Part shown: positions 34,051 to 44,457 of the stretch, in pieces
Position numbering within the stretch: position 1 is the first letter of the stretch
Layout of the letters: every line of letters begins with the position of its first letter
From: Clostridium sp.
Lineage (GTDB): Bacteria; Bacillota_I; Bacilli_A; Acholeplasmatales; Anaeroplasmataceae
Reading direction: 5' to 3'
DNA length: 64,000 bases
Assembly: GCA_022010015.1 (NCBI GenBank)
Contig: CP091735.1
Span: 1,612,001-1,676,000, forward strand
The notes under the pieces: model-generated
Databases searched by the model: none
Seen by the model: the letters and a program-made list of their open reading frames with translations, nothing else
What the model was told of the DNA's origin: nothing
Translations under genes and position numbers: made by a program

Positions 34051-35489
34051 TATTCATCAATCCTTTCAATTGTAAAATTCTTTAAGGTAAAGTGCTCATT
34101 GTAAATGTAATCATTAAGAAGATAAACATTAAATGCATGATCACCAGCAAATAAAAACAGTATATATTACCTTCAAAAACTTCATCAGCTGATGTAGTAT
34201 ACATAATCAAATCTGATGCCTTCAACACGCCATCCTTCATATGTGAATTCAAATATTTTCCGACCTCAATTTCATTATATGGTGTTTTTAAATTGTGAAA
34301 TAAAATCAGAAGTTATTTCTAATCCTTCAAAGCGTTCATCATCCAAAAAAATTGATATTGATTGTGAGTATAATTACCACGAGGTGTATATAAAGAATTT
34401 TGATTTAGCATTCTATTACCTTTAAATTTAAATAAAGGGCTTATTGTATTCATAGCTTTATCGATATGGCCTGCCTTATTTTTGAACCTTAATATATTTT
34501 AAGATTGAATTAATTTTACCAATAACATTATCATCCTCAGTTAAAAAGGAACTTAACCTTACCAATTGTAGAATTAATATATGTCTTATTCTTTTTCATC
34601 AATTTCATGAATGAAATCATCTAAGGAATTAAAAAAACATCAATCAGCTCATTGATATCTCTAATTGCACGCTTTCTTGCTTCTTCTTCATTGCCAAATC
34701 TTAATCGATAGTCTAAAAAGAATTGATTTAAAAAAATTGTTTCGTTATCTTCATATTCCTCTAGCTTTGTAACGATTGTTAAACGATATTTGTTGACATT
34801 ATCAGATGTCTTTATCTTTTGATAATTATTATCAAACAATTCGCTTTTTATAAGCTATTAAATTATTCATTAAATCCTTAATTTCACTATTTTCAACAAC
34901 CGAGGTGATATAATCCTTAAGTCTTGAGTCCAATTTTTCTTAAAGATCTAATTAATAATTTAGTATTAGAATAAATTTGACTCATAAGCATTCCATAATC
35001 GCCTGGATTTGGATTTGTAACTAATGAATAAATTGTATAAATATATCCTTGATATTCATTTTGATTAGCATAATATGTTTGTTCGTCTCCATAGCCATTT
35101 AAAGTTACAGGTGAAATTTTTCATTAAGGCTTCAACAATTGTAATTGCATAATCAGTAAAATTTATGATTTCTTCATAATCATTTGTCACATCAACATAA
35201 ATCCAACCACATTCCTCCATGCGCCTTAATATGAAGTTGGCTAAATCACGCTTAGATTCAATTTGATCTTCTTCTTCATCACCATCAAATTCATTTGCAT
35301 ATGAATCATTAAGTGATTGTAAAAAAACTGTTAATTCGTCAACTACAGTTTTCTTTTTCAATTCCTAAAATTGAGCCTGTTTCATATATTTTTAAATGCT
35401 TCAATAATTGAAGAGACATAGATTTTTTTATTTTTTTGAACTCAATAAAGAGAAAAAAATTATCTGGGATAATAGAAAAAAATGTCCAT
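34050..35489 (-). CDS. JetA/MksF-like kleisin subunit
   Basis: About 470 residues, first gene of the condensin operon. MDIFSIIPDNFF at the N-terminus, ANFILRRMEECGWIYVDV, then a helical block with KTSDNVNKYRLTIVTKLEEY and RAIRDINELIDVF. It ends LKNFTIERIDE. Size, position and the N-terminal winged-helix pattern fit JetA of type II Wadjet (DUF5716), equivalent to the kleisin MukF/MksF. The start is ATG 35487-35489 with AAAGGG upstream, provided the T7 that follows is read as 5. Several further breaks occur. Confidence 0.7.
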
Positions 35490-35529
35490 CTAAATCTACC
35501 CTTTCTGCTACTTTTTATATTCACCTTAA

Positions 35530-35558
35530 ATTATAGCAAAATTAATACTATAATTCAA
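35530..35558 (-). promoter_or_regulatory. Promoter of the jetABC-sepF operon
   Basis: TTGAAT, a 17-base spacer and a perfect TATAAT are seen on the minus strand. The expected transcript start lies about 30-35 bases before the jetA ATG. Confidence 0.75.
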
Positions 35559-35574
35559 CAAGAATTCCTATTAA

Positions 35575-35606
35575 AAAAAGAAAAAAAGACATTTATTCAA
35601 AATGCC
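35575..35606 (-). terminator. Terminator before the condensin operon
   Basis: GGCATTT / AAATGTC with two U7 tracts follows the small membrane gene. It isolates ychF and its neighbour from the condensin operon. Confidence 0.7.
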
Positions 35607-35636
35607 TCATAACTTTCTTATCATCAAGTATTTTTC

Positions 35637-35855
35637 CTAATATCGATAATTCCTTTGGAAATCAAAAAGCACACTTAATAGCACTAGAATAATAGCTACT
35701 ATAAGTATTACAATACATCCAGCCTTAGTTAATAGGCTACTATAAATATATTCCGCATCAGCTAATAGATAAATCATCATTATCATCCCATATAAATTTA
35801 GTAAAAAAAGGAAAATACCCAAAAAAAGCTAAAAAAATATTCCTTTAAATTTCAC
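35637..35855 (-). CDS. Small two-helix membrane protein after ychF
   Basis: About 72 residues: MKFKGIFLAFLGIFLFLLN, a second segment AGCIVILIVAIILVLLSVLF, and a short basic end QRNYRY. The GTG at 35853-35855 has GGAGGTTAG upstream. Two T7 runs near the N-terminus need reading as 5. No family is recognised. It is 40 bases after ychF and probably cotranscribed. Confidence 0.5.
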
Positions 35856-35894
35856 AAAAAAACTAACCTCCAATTAATTCTTTATTGATAAATG

Positions 35895-37000
35895 CTAAAC
35901 ATTAAATTTAAATAGCATTACATCGCCATCGCAAACCTTATAATCTCTTCCCTCTTGTCGAACAAGTCCTTTTTCCTTAGCAGCTAAAATGCTACCACAA
36001 GCAACTAAATCATTGTAATTTACTGTTTCAGCACGAATAAAGCCTCTTTCGAAGTCAGAATGAATAATTCCTGCACATTCTGGAGCAGTCATACCTTTTT
36101 TATATGTCCAAGCCCTAACTTCCTTTTCTCCTGCTGTAAAATATGTTGCATATCCTAATAAATCATATGTAGCTCTTATTAAAGTATTAAGCCCCTGCTC
36201 CTTAATGTTTAAATCCTCTAAAAACATAGCTTTATCTTCATCATTTAATTCAGATAATTCGGCTTCTATTTCAGCACTAATAGGAATGGCCTTGCTATTG
36301 TTTTTTAAAGCATATTCCTTAACACGCTGATAATATTTGTTATCATCTGGATTTGCGACATCAGCTTCAGCAATGTTTGCCACAAACATAATTGGCTTAA
36401 TTGTTAAGAAGCCATAGGTTTTAACATATTTTTGTTCTTGCTCATCAAAGCTCATAGTTCTAATTGATTTAGAATTTAATAAGCATTCTCTTATTTTCTT
36501 TAAAAGTTCAAATTCAAAAGGTGCATCCTCAACCTTTGCTTGAGCCTTCTTTTCAATTTTTTTGGCAATCGCTTTTTCAACAATATCTAAATCAGATAAA
36601 AATTAATTCTAATTCGATTATTTCAATATCTCTAATTGGATCAACATTACCCTCAACGTGTGTAATATTTGCATCCTCAAAGCAGCGTACAACCTCAAGT
36701 ATTGCATCACAATTTCTAATATTAGCTAAAAATTGATTTCCTAAACCTTCACCCTTGCTTGCGCCCTTAACTAAACCAGCAATGTCTGTAAATTCGCAAA
36801 CTGCAGGTGTAAGCTTTTTAGGACTATACATCTTATTTAAAACCTGTAATCTTTCATCAGGTACGTCAACCATTCCAACATTTGGATCAATAGTAGCAAA
36901 TGGATAATTTGCAGCTAAAGCCCCAGCCTTAGTAATTGCATTAAATAATGTTGATTTTTCCTACGTTTGGTAAACCAACAATTCCAGCTGTCAAAGCCAT
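35895..37000 (-). CDS. ychF: Redox-regulated ATPase YchF
   Basis: An Obg-family P-loop protein that prefers ATP. GLPNVGKSTLFNAITKAG, FTDIAGLVKGASKGEGLGN and the NIAE block (for NKxD) are present. The C-terminal TGS-like domain ends DGDVMLFKFNV, the family's usual end. ATG 36998-37000. Breaks at about 36955, 36597 and 36480 are single A/T bases. About 365 residues after repair. Confidence 0.93.
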
Positions 37001-37080
37001 TATTATCTACTCCTTTTAAAAATATCATCAAACACATCAATTATATAATATTTGTTTATTATTTTCAAGCAAGAAAAATA

Positions 37081-37622
37081 TTATCTACTTTGAATAAAGA
37101 GTGCATTATAGGCCTTAATTGCGGCCTCAATTGATTTTTTTGCTTCTTCACAGCCTAATATTTCTGTAACAAGCGTAGCTTTTTTTTCTTCTAATTGCTT
37201 ATATACTGTAAAAAAATGTTTAATTTCAGCAAATAAATGAAGTGGTAATTCCTTTATATCGTTATAGCAATTCATTGCAGGATCATTTTTCGCACACAGC
37301 GATTATTTTTTTCATCGATTTCTGAATTATCAATCATTTTAACTACGCCTATTGGTTTACATCTAATAAGTGACATAGGACAAAAAGAAAAATCACCTAA
37401 AATTAAAACATCTAAGGGATCCTTATCATCAGCATAGGTTCTAGGTATAAAGCCATAATTTGCTGGATAATGAGTTGACGTATATAATATTCTATCAAGC
37501 ATAATTAACCCCGTTTCCTTATCCATTTCGTATTTTAGCTTACTTCCCTTTGGTATTTCAACACATGAAATAAAATGATCACAATTCACCCTATTTGGAT
37601 TAATATCATGCCATATATTCAA
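37081..37622 (-). CDS. ppa: Inorganic pyrophosphatase (type I)
   Basis: Hydrolyses pyrophosphate. VEIPKGSKLKYEMDKETG, LDRILYTSTHYPANYGFIP and ADDKDPLDVLILGD (metal-binding Asp residues) are canonical. A TTG start at 37620-37622 gives MNIWHDINPNR with GGAG ten bases upstream; a longer frame from 37637 would remove this spacing. One break at about 37305 (T5 read as 4) joins the halves. About 180 residues. Confidence 0.92.
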
Positions 37623-37689
37623 TTTAAACAACTCCAATCTATAATAACGTCTTTTATTTAACTAAATTGTATCATAAATTAATAAAAAA

Positions 37690-37722
37690 ATTAAAAGCCA
37701 TTTTTTTAAATAAAATGACTTA
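37690..37722 (-). terminator. Hairpin after sigG
   Basis: AAGTCATTTT / AAAATGGCTT with one mismatch and T7 in the middle, just after the sigG stop. A moderately strong terminator. Confidence 0.55.
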
Positions 37723-37732
37723 ATTAAATGAA

Positions 37733-38497
37733 TCATGCATAATTTTTCAATGCATTTTTTTCTAATCTTGAAACCTGAGCCTGTGAAATATTTAATTCTA
37801 ACGCTATTTCACTTTGTGTTTTTATCCTCATAATAGCGATGATAAATTATTCTTTTTTTCTCTTTCATTCAAACGCGAAAAGGCTTCCTTTATCATCTGA
37901 TTTTTAGCCCAATTTTCCATAATTTGATCATCAGAGCCAATTTGGTCCTCTAATTCTATAATGTCTCCTCCGTTATCATAAATTGGTGTTGACATACTTA
38001 TTGTATCTTGAATTGCTTCTAAAGCTAAAACAACATCCATTGATTTTGCTTCAAGAAAGACTGCAATTTCCTCAATTGATGGCTCTCTATGATTTTTACG
38101 TTGAAATTCATCCTTATATGCTAGGGCTTTATACGCTAAATCCTTATAAGATCTTGAAACTTTTATGGAACTGTTATCACGTAAATGACGTTTTATTTCT
38201 CCAATAATCATTGGCACAGCATATGTTGAAAAATTTAACATTAAAATTCATATCAAAAATTATCAATGGCCTTCATAAGTCCAATACAGCCAACTTGAAA
38301 TAAATCACTTTGGCTTTCATGCCTATCGTTAAACTTTTTTTAAAAACACTAAGCACAAGCTTTAAATTTCCTTCAATCATTTTATCTCTTGCTACTTGAT
38401 CACCAGCTTCAATTTTAATTAATAAATTATTCATTTCATCATTTGATAATATCTTTAATTTAGATGTATCTACCCCAGTTATTTCCACCTTATACAT
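37733..38497 (-). CDS. sigG: RNA polymerase sigma factor SigG (forespore)
   Basis: MYKVEITGVDTSKLKIL is the typical SigG N-terminus. Region 2 reads DLFQVGCIGLMKAIDNFD and FSTYAVPMIIGEIKRHLRD; region 3 REPSIEEIA; region 4 TQSEIALELNISQAQVSRLEK. SigG drives late gene expression in the developing spore. The placement directly after sigE repeats the Bacillus order spoIIGA-sigE-sigG. ATG 38495-38497 with GGTG upstream. Breaks at about 38337, 38243, 37850 and 37820. Stop TGA at 37733. Confidence 0.92.
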
Positions 38498-38552
38498 TCT
38501 TTTTCACCTCATTTTTATTATTTGAGGATTTTTACCAATTAATACTAAATTT

Positions 38553-39260
38553 TTAATTACTAATAGCAAGTTTTTTTTCCATCTCTAGCTTTATCTTATC
38601 AAATATTTTCTTTTCTAGTCGAGATATGTATGATTGTGATATACCAAGTAATATTGCTACTTCCTTTTGTGTTAGTGCCTCAACTCCAAAAAGACCAAAC
38701 CTCATACTAATTATTTCTCGTTCACGAGGTTTTAATTTCATAATAGCTTCATACATAAATCTTTCCTTTTCTTTTTTAACAATAATATCAAAAATTAAAT
38801 CCCCAGGATTAGCAATAACATCCTCTAAAAAGTAATTCATTACCATCTCCATCTACATTTAGCCTATCCTCTAAGGATACCTCATTTCTAATTTTTACTT
38901 GTTTTTTTCTTAAAAAAACATTAATATTTCATTTTCAATACAACGAGAAGCATAGGTTGCAAGCTTAATATTTTTATCACTTTTGAATGTTTCAACCCCC
39001 TTAATTAAACCAATGGAGCCAATTGATACTAAATCCTCGATACTAGTTTTAGGTGAATCAAATCTTTTAGCAATAAAAACTACTAAGCGCATATTATGCT
39101 CAACTAAAATATTTCTAGCATTAAGGTCTCCTTCCTTAACTAGCAATAAATATTTATTCTCCTCTTCTTCAGTTAAAGGCTCTGGTAATGAAAAATTAAA
39201 ATAGCAAATTTCTTCTTTTTTCTTAAATAAGCTAATTAACCACATAATTATTTTAAACAT
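38553..39260 (-). CDS. sigE: RNA polymerase sigma factor SigE (mother cell), with pro-sequence
   Basis: The first 17 residues MFKIIMWLISLFKKKEE form a hydrophobic-basic pro-sequence, as in pro-SigE, which the SpoIIGA protease removes. Region 2 (LVSIGSIGLIKGVETF, LATYASRCIENEILM) and region 4 (LTQKEVAILLGISQSYISRLEK) follow. SigE is the first mother-cell sigma factor of sporulation. ATG 39258-39260, with GGGGGA upstream inside the spoIIGA end. Breaks at about 38912 and 38828. It ends EKKLAISN. Confidence 0.93.
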
Positions 39261-39261
39261 A

Positions 39262-39985
39262 TTATCCCCCTATAGTTTCAAGGCCAATTAATGCATCATA
39301 GCCAATATTTGCATAACTTAGATAAGCGTCAATTTTTCGATATTCTCCCCCAATCTTAATTTCTAAACAATCAGCTTTATAAACATCAATCACTCCCTCA
39401 TTTATTGCTCCAGAAATTGGTATGTTTCCAATCTTTTTGATAAGTAGCTTTTTTTATATTTTTGACTAAAATAATTGGAATGAAATTATATTTTTAAGAA
39501 ATTTCCGGTATCTAAATAAGCGATTATGCTATAGCATTTTTTTATTAATAGTTATCTTTAATTCATAATTAAGATATTTATGGTTAAAATATATTTTTTT
39601 ATATGCATAAATTAAAGAAATTATTACCATAATAATTATAGATATTAATATTGCTATTATTCGATAGTTTAAAAATAGTATAAAGTACCTCATTGATTCC
39701 TCCAATACTCATATTAAATACTAAATAAATAAAAACAGGTTAACGAATTTTTTTATTTATAAAGCTAAATGGTATATAAGAAATTAAAAAAATAAAGAAA
39801 TATTTAAACTTTTTCTAGGTGATAAGGCCTAAGTAGGTATAAAAACAACATATATGATATCAAGAATTGCTGATAAAATAATTTTTGTATGTATTTAGTT
39901 TGATTCCCATAACATACGATGTTAGCCTTATAAATACTAAGTGAATAAGGACATTAATAAGTACTATAACCTCTATATATTCCAT
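39262..39985 (-). CDS. spoIIGA: Sigma-E processing aspartic protease SpoIIGA
   Basis: The N-terminus MEYIEVIVLINVLIHLVF begins a set of membrane segments. The C-terminal half has the catalytic DTG motif (LDTGNFL near 39509) and the end SYANIGYDALIGLETIGG. SpoIIGA cleaves pro-SigE after the septum signal. It is directly upstream of sigE. ATG 39983-39985 with AGGTGAT upstream. The middle is broken about nine times, so no open frame of length is left as written, yet both conserved ends are clear. Confidence 0.85.
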
Positions 39986-40051
39986 ATTAATTATCACCTA
40001 TCTACATTATAGTCTAATTGAATTTAAAAAAATGTAGAAATAATTACATAA

Positions 40052-40083
40052 AAAAAGGAAATCATCGACGATTTCCTCATTTT
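40052..40083 (-). terminator. Terminator of the phosphoglucomutase gene
   Basis: AGGAAATC / GATTTCCT with A/T7 flanks on both sides lies between pgcA and spoIIGA. Confidence 0.88.
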
Positions 40084-40092
40084 TTTATTAGC

Positions 40093-41789
40093 TTATTTTA
40101 TGCTATTAACTATTTCTAATACTTCATTCTTCAATAACTGAAGCTTACTCTTAGCATCATCTTCACTATTGCCCTTTACACCATAGTAAACCTTTAGCTT
40201 TGGCTCAGTTTCCAGATGGACGAAGGACAAACCACATATTATCATTCAAATAATATTTAATTACGTTACTAATAGGTAAATCAATATGACTATCCTTATT
40301 TGTTAGATAATCATGCTTATTTTGAAGCTTGATATCATCTTTAACCTCAATCTTAAAATCCTTAAGAGTAATTTCATTATTTCTAAAATAATCCATTATT
40401 CTTTGAATTTTAGCTTGACCATCTAATCCACTTAAGCCAATATTAGTTATATCTTCTTTATAGTAGCCATATTTTTTATAAATGGCCTCTAAAGCGTCAA
40501 CTAAGTCCATACCCTTTTCATAGTAATAAGCAGCAGTTTCACAAAGCATTAAAATTGCCTGAATTGAATCTTTATCTCTAACACATGGTGAAATTAAGCA
40601 GCCATATGATTCCTCAAAGCCAAATACATATGTGCCCTTTCCTTTTTCCATTTCTCTTGCTTTTTCACCAATATATTTAAATCCTGTTAAAGTAATTTCA
40701 ACCTTCATTCCATATGCTTTTTGCAATAGCAACTGGTAATGTTGATGAAACATTTGTTGTAAATACATAGCCATCGCTTGGCAAAGTATTTTTGCTCCTT
40801 CTTAGTCATTAATAAATATTCAAGAATGACAGAAGCTGTTTGATTACCAGTAAATAAAACATATTCATTATTATGTAATACAGCAATTCCTAATCTATCA
40901 GCATCAGGGTCAGTAGCTAAAACAATCTTTGCGCCAATTTTTTTAGCAAGCTCGATTGCTTCATCATATGCTTCCTTGTTTTCAGGATTAGATGTTTTAA
41001 CACCACTAAAATCAGGATCTGGAGTCATTTGACAAGGAAGTGGTGTAACATCATAGCCAACACTTCTTAAAACCTGTGGTGCAAAAACCTGTCCAGTACC
41101 ATGAAGTGGTGTATAAACTAATTTGAAATCTTTTTTAAGGTTTGGACGCATAATAATCTTCTTAACCTCATTAATGTAGACATCATCCACATCCTTACCA
41201 ATATATTGAATCTTATCATAGTTTTTTTACTATGATCAATTGCAAACATATCCTTTACGGCTTCAATTTCCTTAATTACCTTATCTGCTTCATCAGGAAC
41301 AAGCTGACAACCAGTTTCATCATAAATCTTATAGCCATTATATTCCTTAGGATTATGGCTTGCAGTAATCATAATACCACCAACACAACCAAAATGTCTA
41401 ACTGCAAAAGATAATTCAGGAGTTGGTCTTAAATCCTCAAATAAATAAACCTTAAAGCCTAAGGTAGTTAAAACCTCAGCAGAAATCCTTGAAAACTCCT
41501 TTGAAAAATGACGATTATCATGAGATATTGCTACTCCACGGTTAAATGCATCATTAAATTTTGCAAGATATTTACCAAAACCATAGGTTGCCTTCATTAC
41601 AATATAAATATTCATTCTATTAGTTCCGGCACCAAGTATACCTCTTAAGCCACCAGTTCCGAAAGCTAAATCATTTGTGAAAGCCTCCTGTAATGCTTTA
41701 TCATCCATTTCTTCAATTTCTTTTTTTAGTTTTGAATCCAAATTTGGATTTTTTTAAGCCATAAATCAGCCTTTTTCTTTATAATTCAT
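40093..41789 (-). CDS. pgcA: Phosphoglucomutase / phosphomannomutase (PgcA type)
   Basis: An alpha-D-phosphohexomutase of about 560 residues that interconverts hexose 6- and 1-phosphates for envelope sugars. The phosphoserine loop is ITASHNPKEYNGYK, the metal loop LATDPDADRLG, the sugar loop GFEESYG and the phosphate loop RPSG. ATG 41787-41789 follows GGAGCG. Breaks at about 41774, 41752, 41225, 40782, 40725 and 40203. Ends NEVLEIVNSIK. Confidence 0.92.
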
Positions 41790-41883
41790 TTTAAACGCTC
41801 CTTTTTCTTATTTAATTATAACACACCTATTAATCTATAACAAGAAAAAAACTGCTAGATATATGTAAAAAAACACTCCTTTT

Positions 41884-41922
41884 TTTGACAAAAAAAGCTA
41901 CTAGAAAATATCTAATAGCTTT
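41884..41922 (-). terminator. coaX terminator
   Basis: AAGCTATTAGA / TCTAGTAGCTT followed by a U7 tract on the minus strand, after the coaX stop. The rest of 41790-41950 is AT-rich with no gene seen. Confidence 0.8.
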
Positions 41923-41951
41923 AGTATAATATGTAAATTATTTATTTTTGC

Positions 41952-42700
41952 TTATTTAAATAATAAATGTTCAAAATACCACGTAAAAACAAGCTTTTTC
42001 ATCAATAATAATATGATGCTTACAATGAGGAATAATTAGATTTGATAAGCCACCAGTTGCAATTAAACTAACATCATTATCATTTATTTCTTCACAAATT
42101 CGATCAATCATTCCATCAATTTGACTTGCTGAGCCATAAATAATTCCCGATTGCATACAAGCAATTGTATTTTTTTACCAAGAACCTTACTAGGAGATTG
42201 CAATTCAATACTTGGAAGCAATGCTGCAGATGAAACAAGGGCATTTAGTGAAGTTACAACTCCTGGGGCAATAACTATTCCATTTAAAGTTTTGTTCTTT
42301 ATATATAGATATTTCGTAGCAGTTCCTAGGTCAACGATGATATATGATTTATTATCAGATATTCCAGCTGTATCACATATTAAATCAGAGCCAACACTCT
42401 TAGGCTCATCTACCTTAATTGCCACACCACTTTTTTTATTCCCGGACCAATAATCATTGGCTTTAAATTATAATATTTTAAAAATAATTTACTAAAAGCG
42501 CTTGTTAAAACAGGCACAACTGATGAAATAATTACATCGTCAAATTCTTCATTTACTAAAAAAATGTATTAACAAGAGGGAAATACTCATCACAAGTTTT
42601 ATTTGTAAATGTTCTTAGACGAAATGATTTTTTTATTTTTATTATCATCGTATAAACCAAAGAAAATACTTGAATTTCCTATATCAACTAAAATAATCAT
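41952..42700 (-). CDS. coaX: Type III pantothenate kinase
   Basis: CoaX phosphorylates pantothenate, the first step to CoA. MIILVDIGNSS (phosphate loop), IVDLGTATKY, GIVIAPGVVTSLNAL and GIIYGSASQIDGMID and LIATGGL are the family blocks. ATG 42698-42700 with AAGGAG upstream. Breaks at about 42570, 42535, 42435, 42170 and 41985. It is preceded by a hydrolase and an ECF S-component on the same strand. Confidence 0.9.
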
Positions 42701-42716
42701 AATACTAGCTGGCTCC

Positions 42717-43670
42717 TTATTTTAAAAAAATTCACAAATATAGTTCATAACATTCTCATCAAGGCTAGTTGCCCTTTGCCAATCAACCTGTAAAAAAATA
42801 ATTCTTTAATTCACTATTTTTTTATCTTTTTTTGCATCCTTAAAAAAACTGTTTGCAAATATTTGCTTGCATCCTCCTTGTAGGTAGGATTATGTCCCTT
42901 ATTGTAAACCGTTTTTAAAAAGTAACATTGTACGAATTAATTTTTTTCCTTTAATTCAACAAAATTCTTCTTATAGCTAACAATCTTGTCATCATTAGAA
43001 TGTAATACTAAAACATTACTTTTTGGTATTTTTTTAGAGAATTTAATAAATCATATCTTGCATAGTCACCAAATAAATCAATTTCATTTTTCTTAATTGT
43101 TGGCCATAAAAATCCTAAAAAAACAGGTAGCTTTTCAAACACAACATTTTTTTATATGATAGTGGAGCTGATATCAAAACAGCTTTATCAATATCATTAT
43201 TGAAATTTAAATAATTTCCTACAGTATAGCCACCCCAAGAATGACCAATTAGTGAAAATTTACTATCAATAAATCTTTTATCATTTTTTTAAATGCTCTA
43301 TACAATTGAGCAAATCAATTGTAGGCTCATTAAATCCTAAAAGACTTTTTCCATCTGAGGAAAATGTTGCCGTATAATCAAAAGCTATAATGGGTCTATT
43401 TAACCTAAATGCAAGATAAGCAATCTCCTTCATATATGATAAATAGCCACCGCCCATTCCATGACAAAATATAATAGGATTCCTAATACTAGTTAAATTA
43501 GTAGTAAAAATTTTTCCTCTTAAAATATTTAAATTTGCAGATGTAAATGAAAAATCTTCATCTCTCAATCCTGGAAAATCACAGGTATTATAATAAAATA
43601 GTAAGCCACTATCATCACAGCGATGACCAAATTCCTTATTTAAGCATTGCTTTTACCATTTTTTTAAACA
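42717..43670 (-). CDS. Alpha/beta hydrolase
   Basis: About 310 residues. Nucleophile elbow GHSWGG (near 43240), oxyanion block PIIFCHGMGGGYLSYM, the acid VLHSNDDKIVS and the histidine in GHNPTY complete a serine-hydrolase triad. The substrate is unknown. Correcting three runs of seven extends the C-terminus to about NVMNYICEF. ATG at 43668-43670 (or 43656-43658). It lies between the ECF S-component gene and coaX, so a link to vitamin uptake is possible but unproven. Confidence 0.78.
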
Positions 43671-43725
43671 TATTATCTACTTCTTTTTTTCTACTTTTTA
43701 ATTATTATAATTTAATTCATATATA

Positions 43726-44310
43726 TTAACAATTCTTTTTAACAGCTGGAATTAATACCAAGCTAATTCCTAACTCTAAAAAGAAATTCCAACTAATCAA
43801 TGTTAAAAACAAATATGCTACTGTATTTTCACCACCAGCAAATGTCTTTAAGGCATCCATTAAAAATAAAGGAAAGCCAATTGCAAACATTCCAGTGTTA
43901 CCAATAGGACATAATGCACAGGCAAGCACAACTGCTAGCATCTGATTTTTATTTTTTAATAATTTGTAGCTTAGAGCTGAAATAAAACCACCAAATGCTC
44001 CCTTTAATAGACAAAGAAAAATTGTCATTACACATGTATAGCCACCCATTCCTGTTAGCATAAAATTTGTGCCTGTATCTAAACCAATTAAGGCATTAAA
44101 AAAATACATACTAAACCAAAAAAATGGCTCCTAAAAATTGAACCAGCTGCAACACCATAAATCATTCCGCCTATTACAATTGGAACTAAGCATAGTGTAA
44201 CAGAAAATGCACCAAATCGCAAAAATAACCCCACTAATTACCTGTAAAACTACAATTATTGCAGCAAACAAGGCAATTCCCACCATCTTTTTGATATTTT
44301 TGTTTTTCAT
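43726..44310 (-). CDS. ECF transporter S-component, substrate unknown (pantothenate a candidate)
   Basis: A six-helix membrane protein starting MKNKNIKKMVGIALFAAII, with GGYTCVMTIFLCLLKGAFGG, ALCPIGNTGMFAIGFPLF and a C-terminus FLELGISLVLIPAVKK. The pattern is that of vitamin-binding S-components. coaX, two genes downstream, makes pantothenate an attractive substrate; this is inference. ATG 44308-44310 with AAAGGAAA upstream. Breaks at about 44225, 44140 and 44100. Confidence 0.72.
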
Positions 44311-44362
44311 ATTAAATTTCCTTTCTCTTCAGGCTCATAAATGAGTCCCGATAGCGCCATTA

Positions 44363-44392
44363 ATTATATTATACTTTTTCAAGTATTTACAA
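44363..44392 (-). promoter_or_regulatory. Promoter with palindromic spacer, before the ECF S-component
   Basis: TTGTAA, an 18-base spacer and TATAAT are seen on the minus strand. The spacer holds the perfect palindrome ATACTT-N4-AAGTAT (44371-44386), which could be an operator. A second small hairpin (GGACTCAT / ATGAGCC, about 44332-44350) lies in the leader. Confidence 0.5.
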
Positions 44393-44457
44393 GAATAGAA
44401 TAAAAAAACTTTCAAAAATGTTTAAAAAAACACTTCAAAAAGCTTTAAATATAGCAA

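Noticed and set aside
35522..35524. A GTG start for jetA seven bases after TATAAT, suggesting a leaderless mRNA.
   Set aside because: Reading the following T7 run as 5 puts ATG 35487-35489 in frame with a normal ribosome-binding site (AAAGGG) and gives the plausible start MDIFSIIPDNFF.
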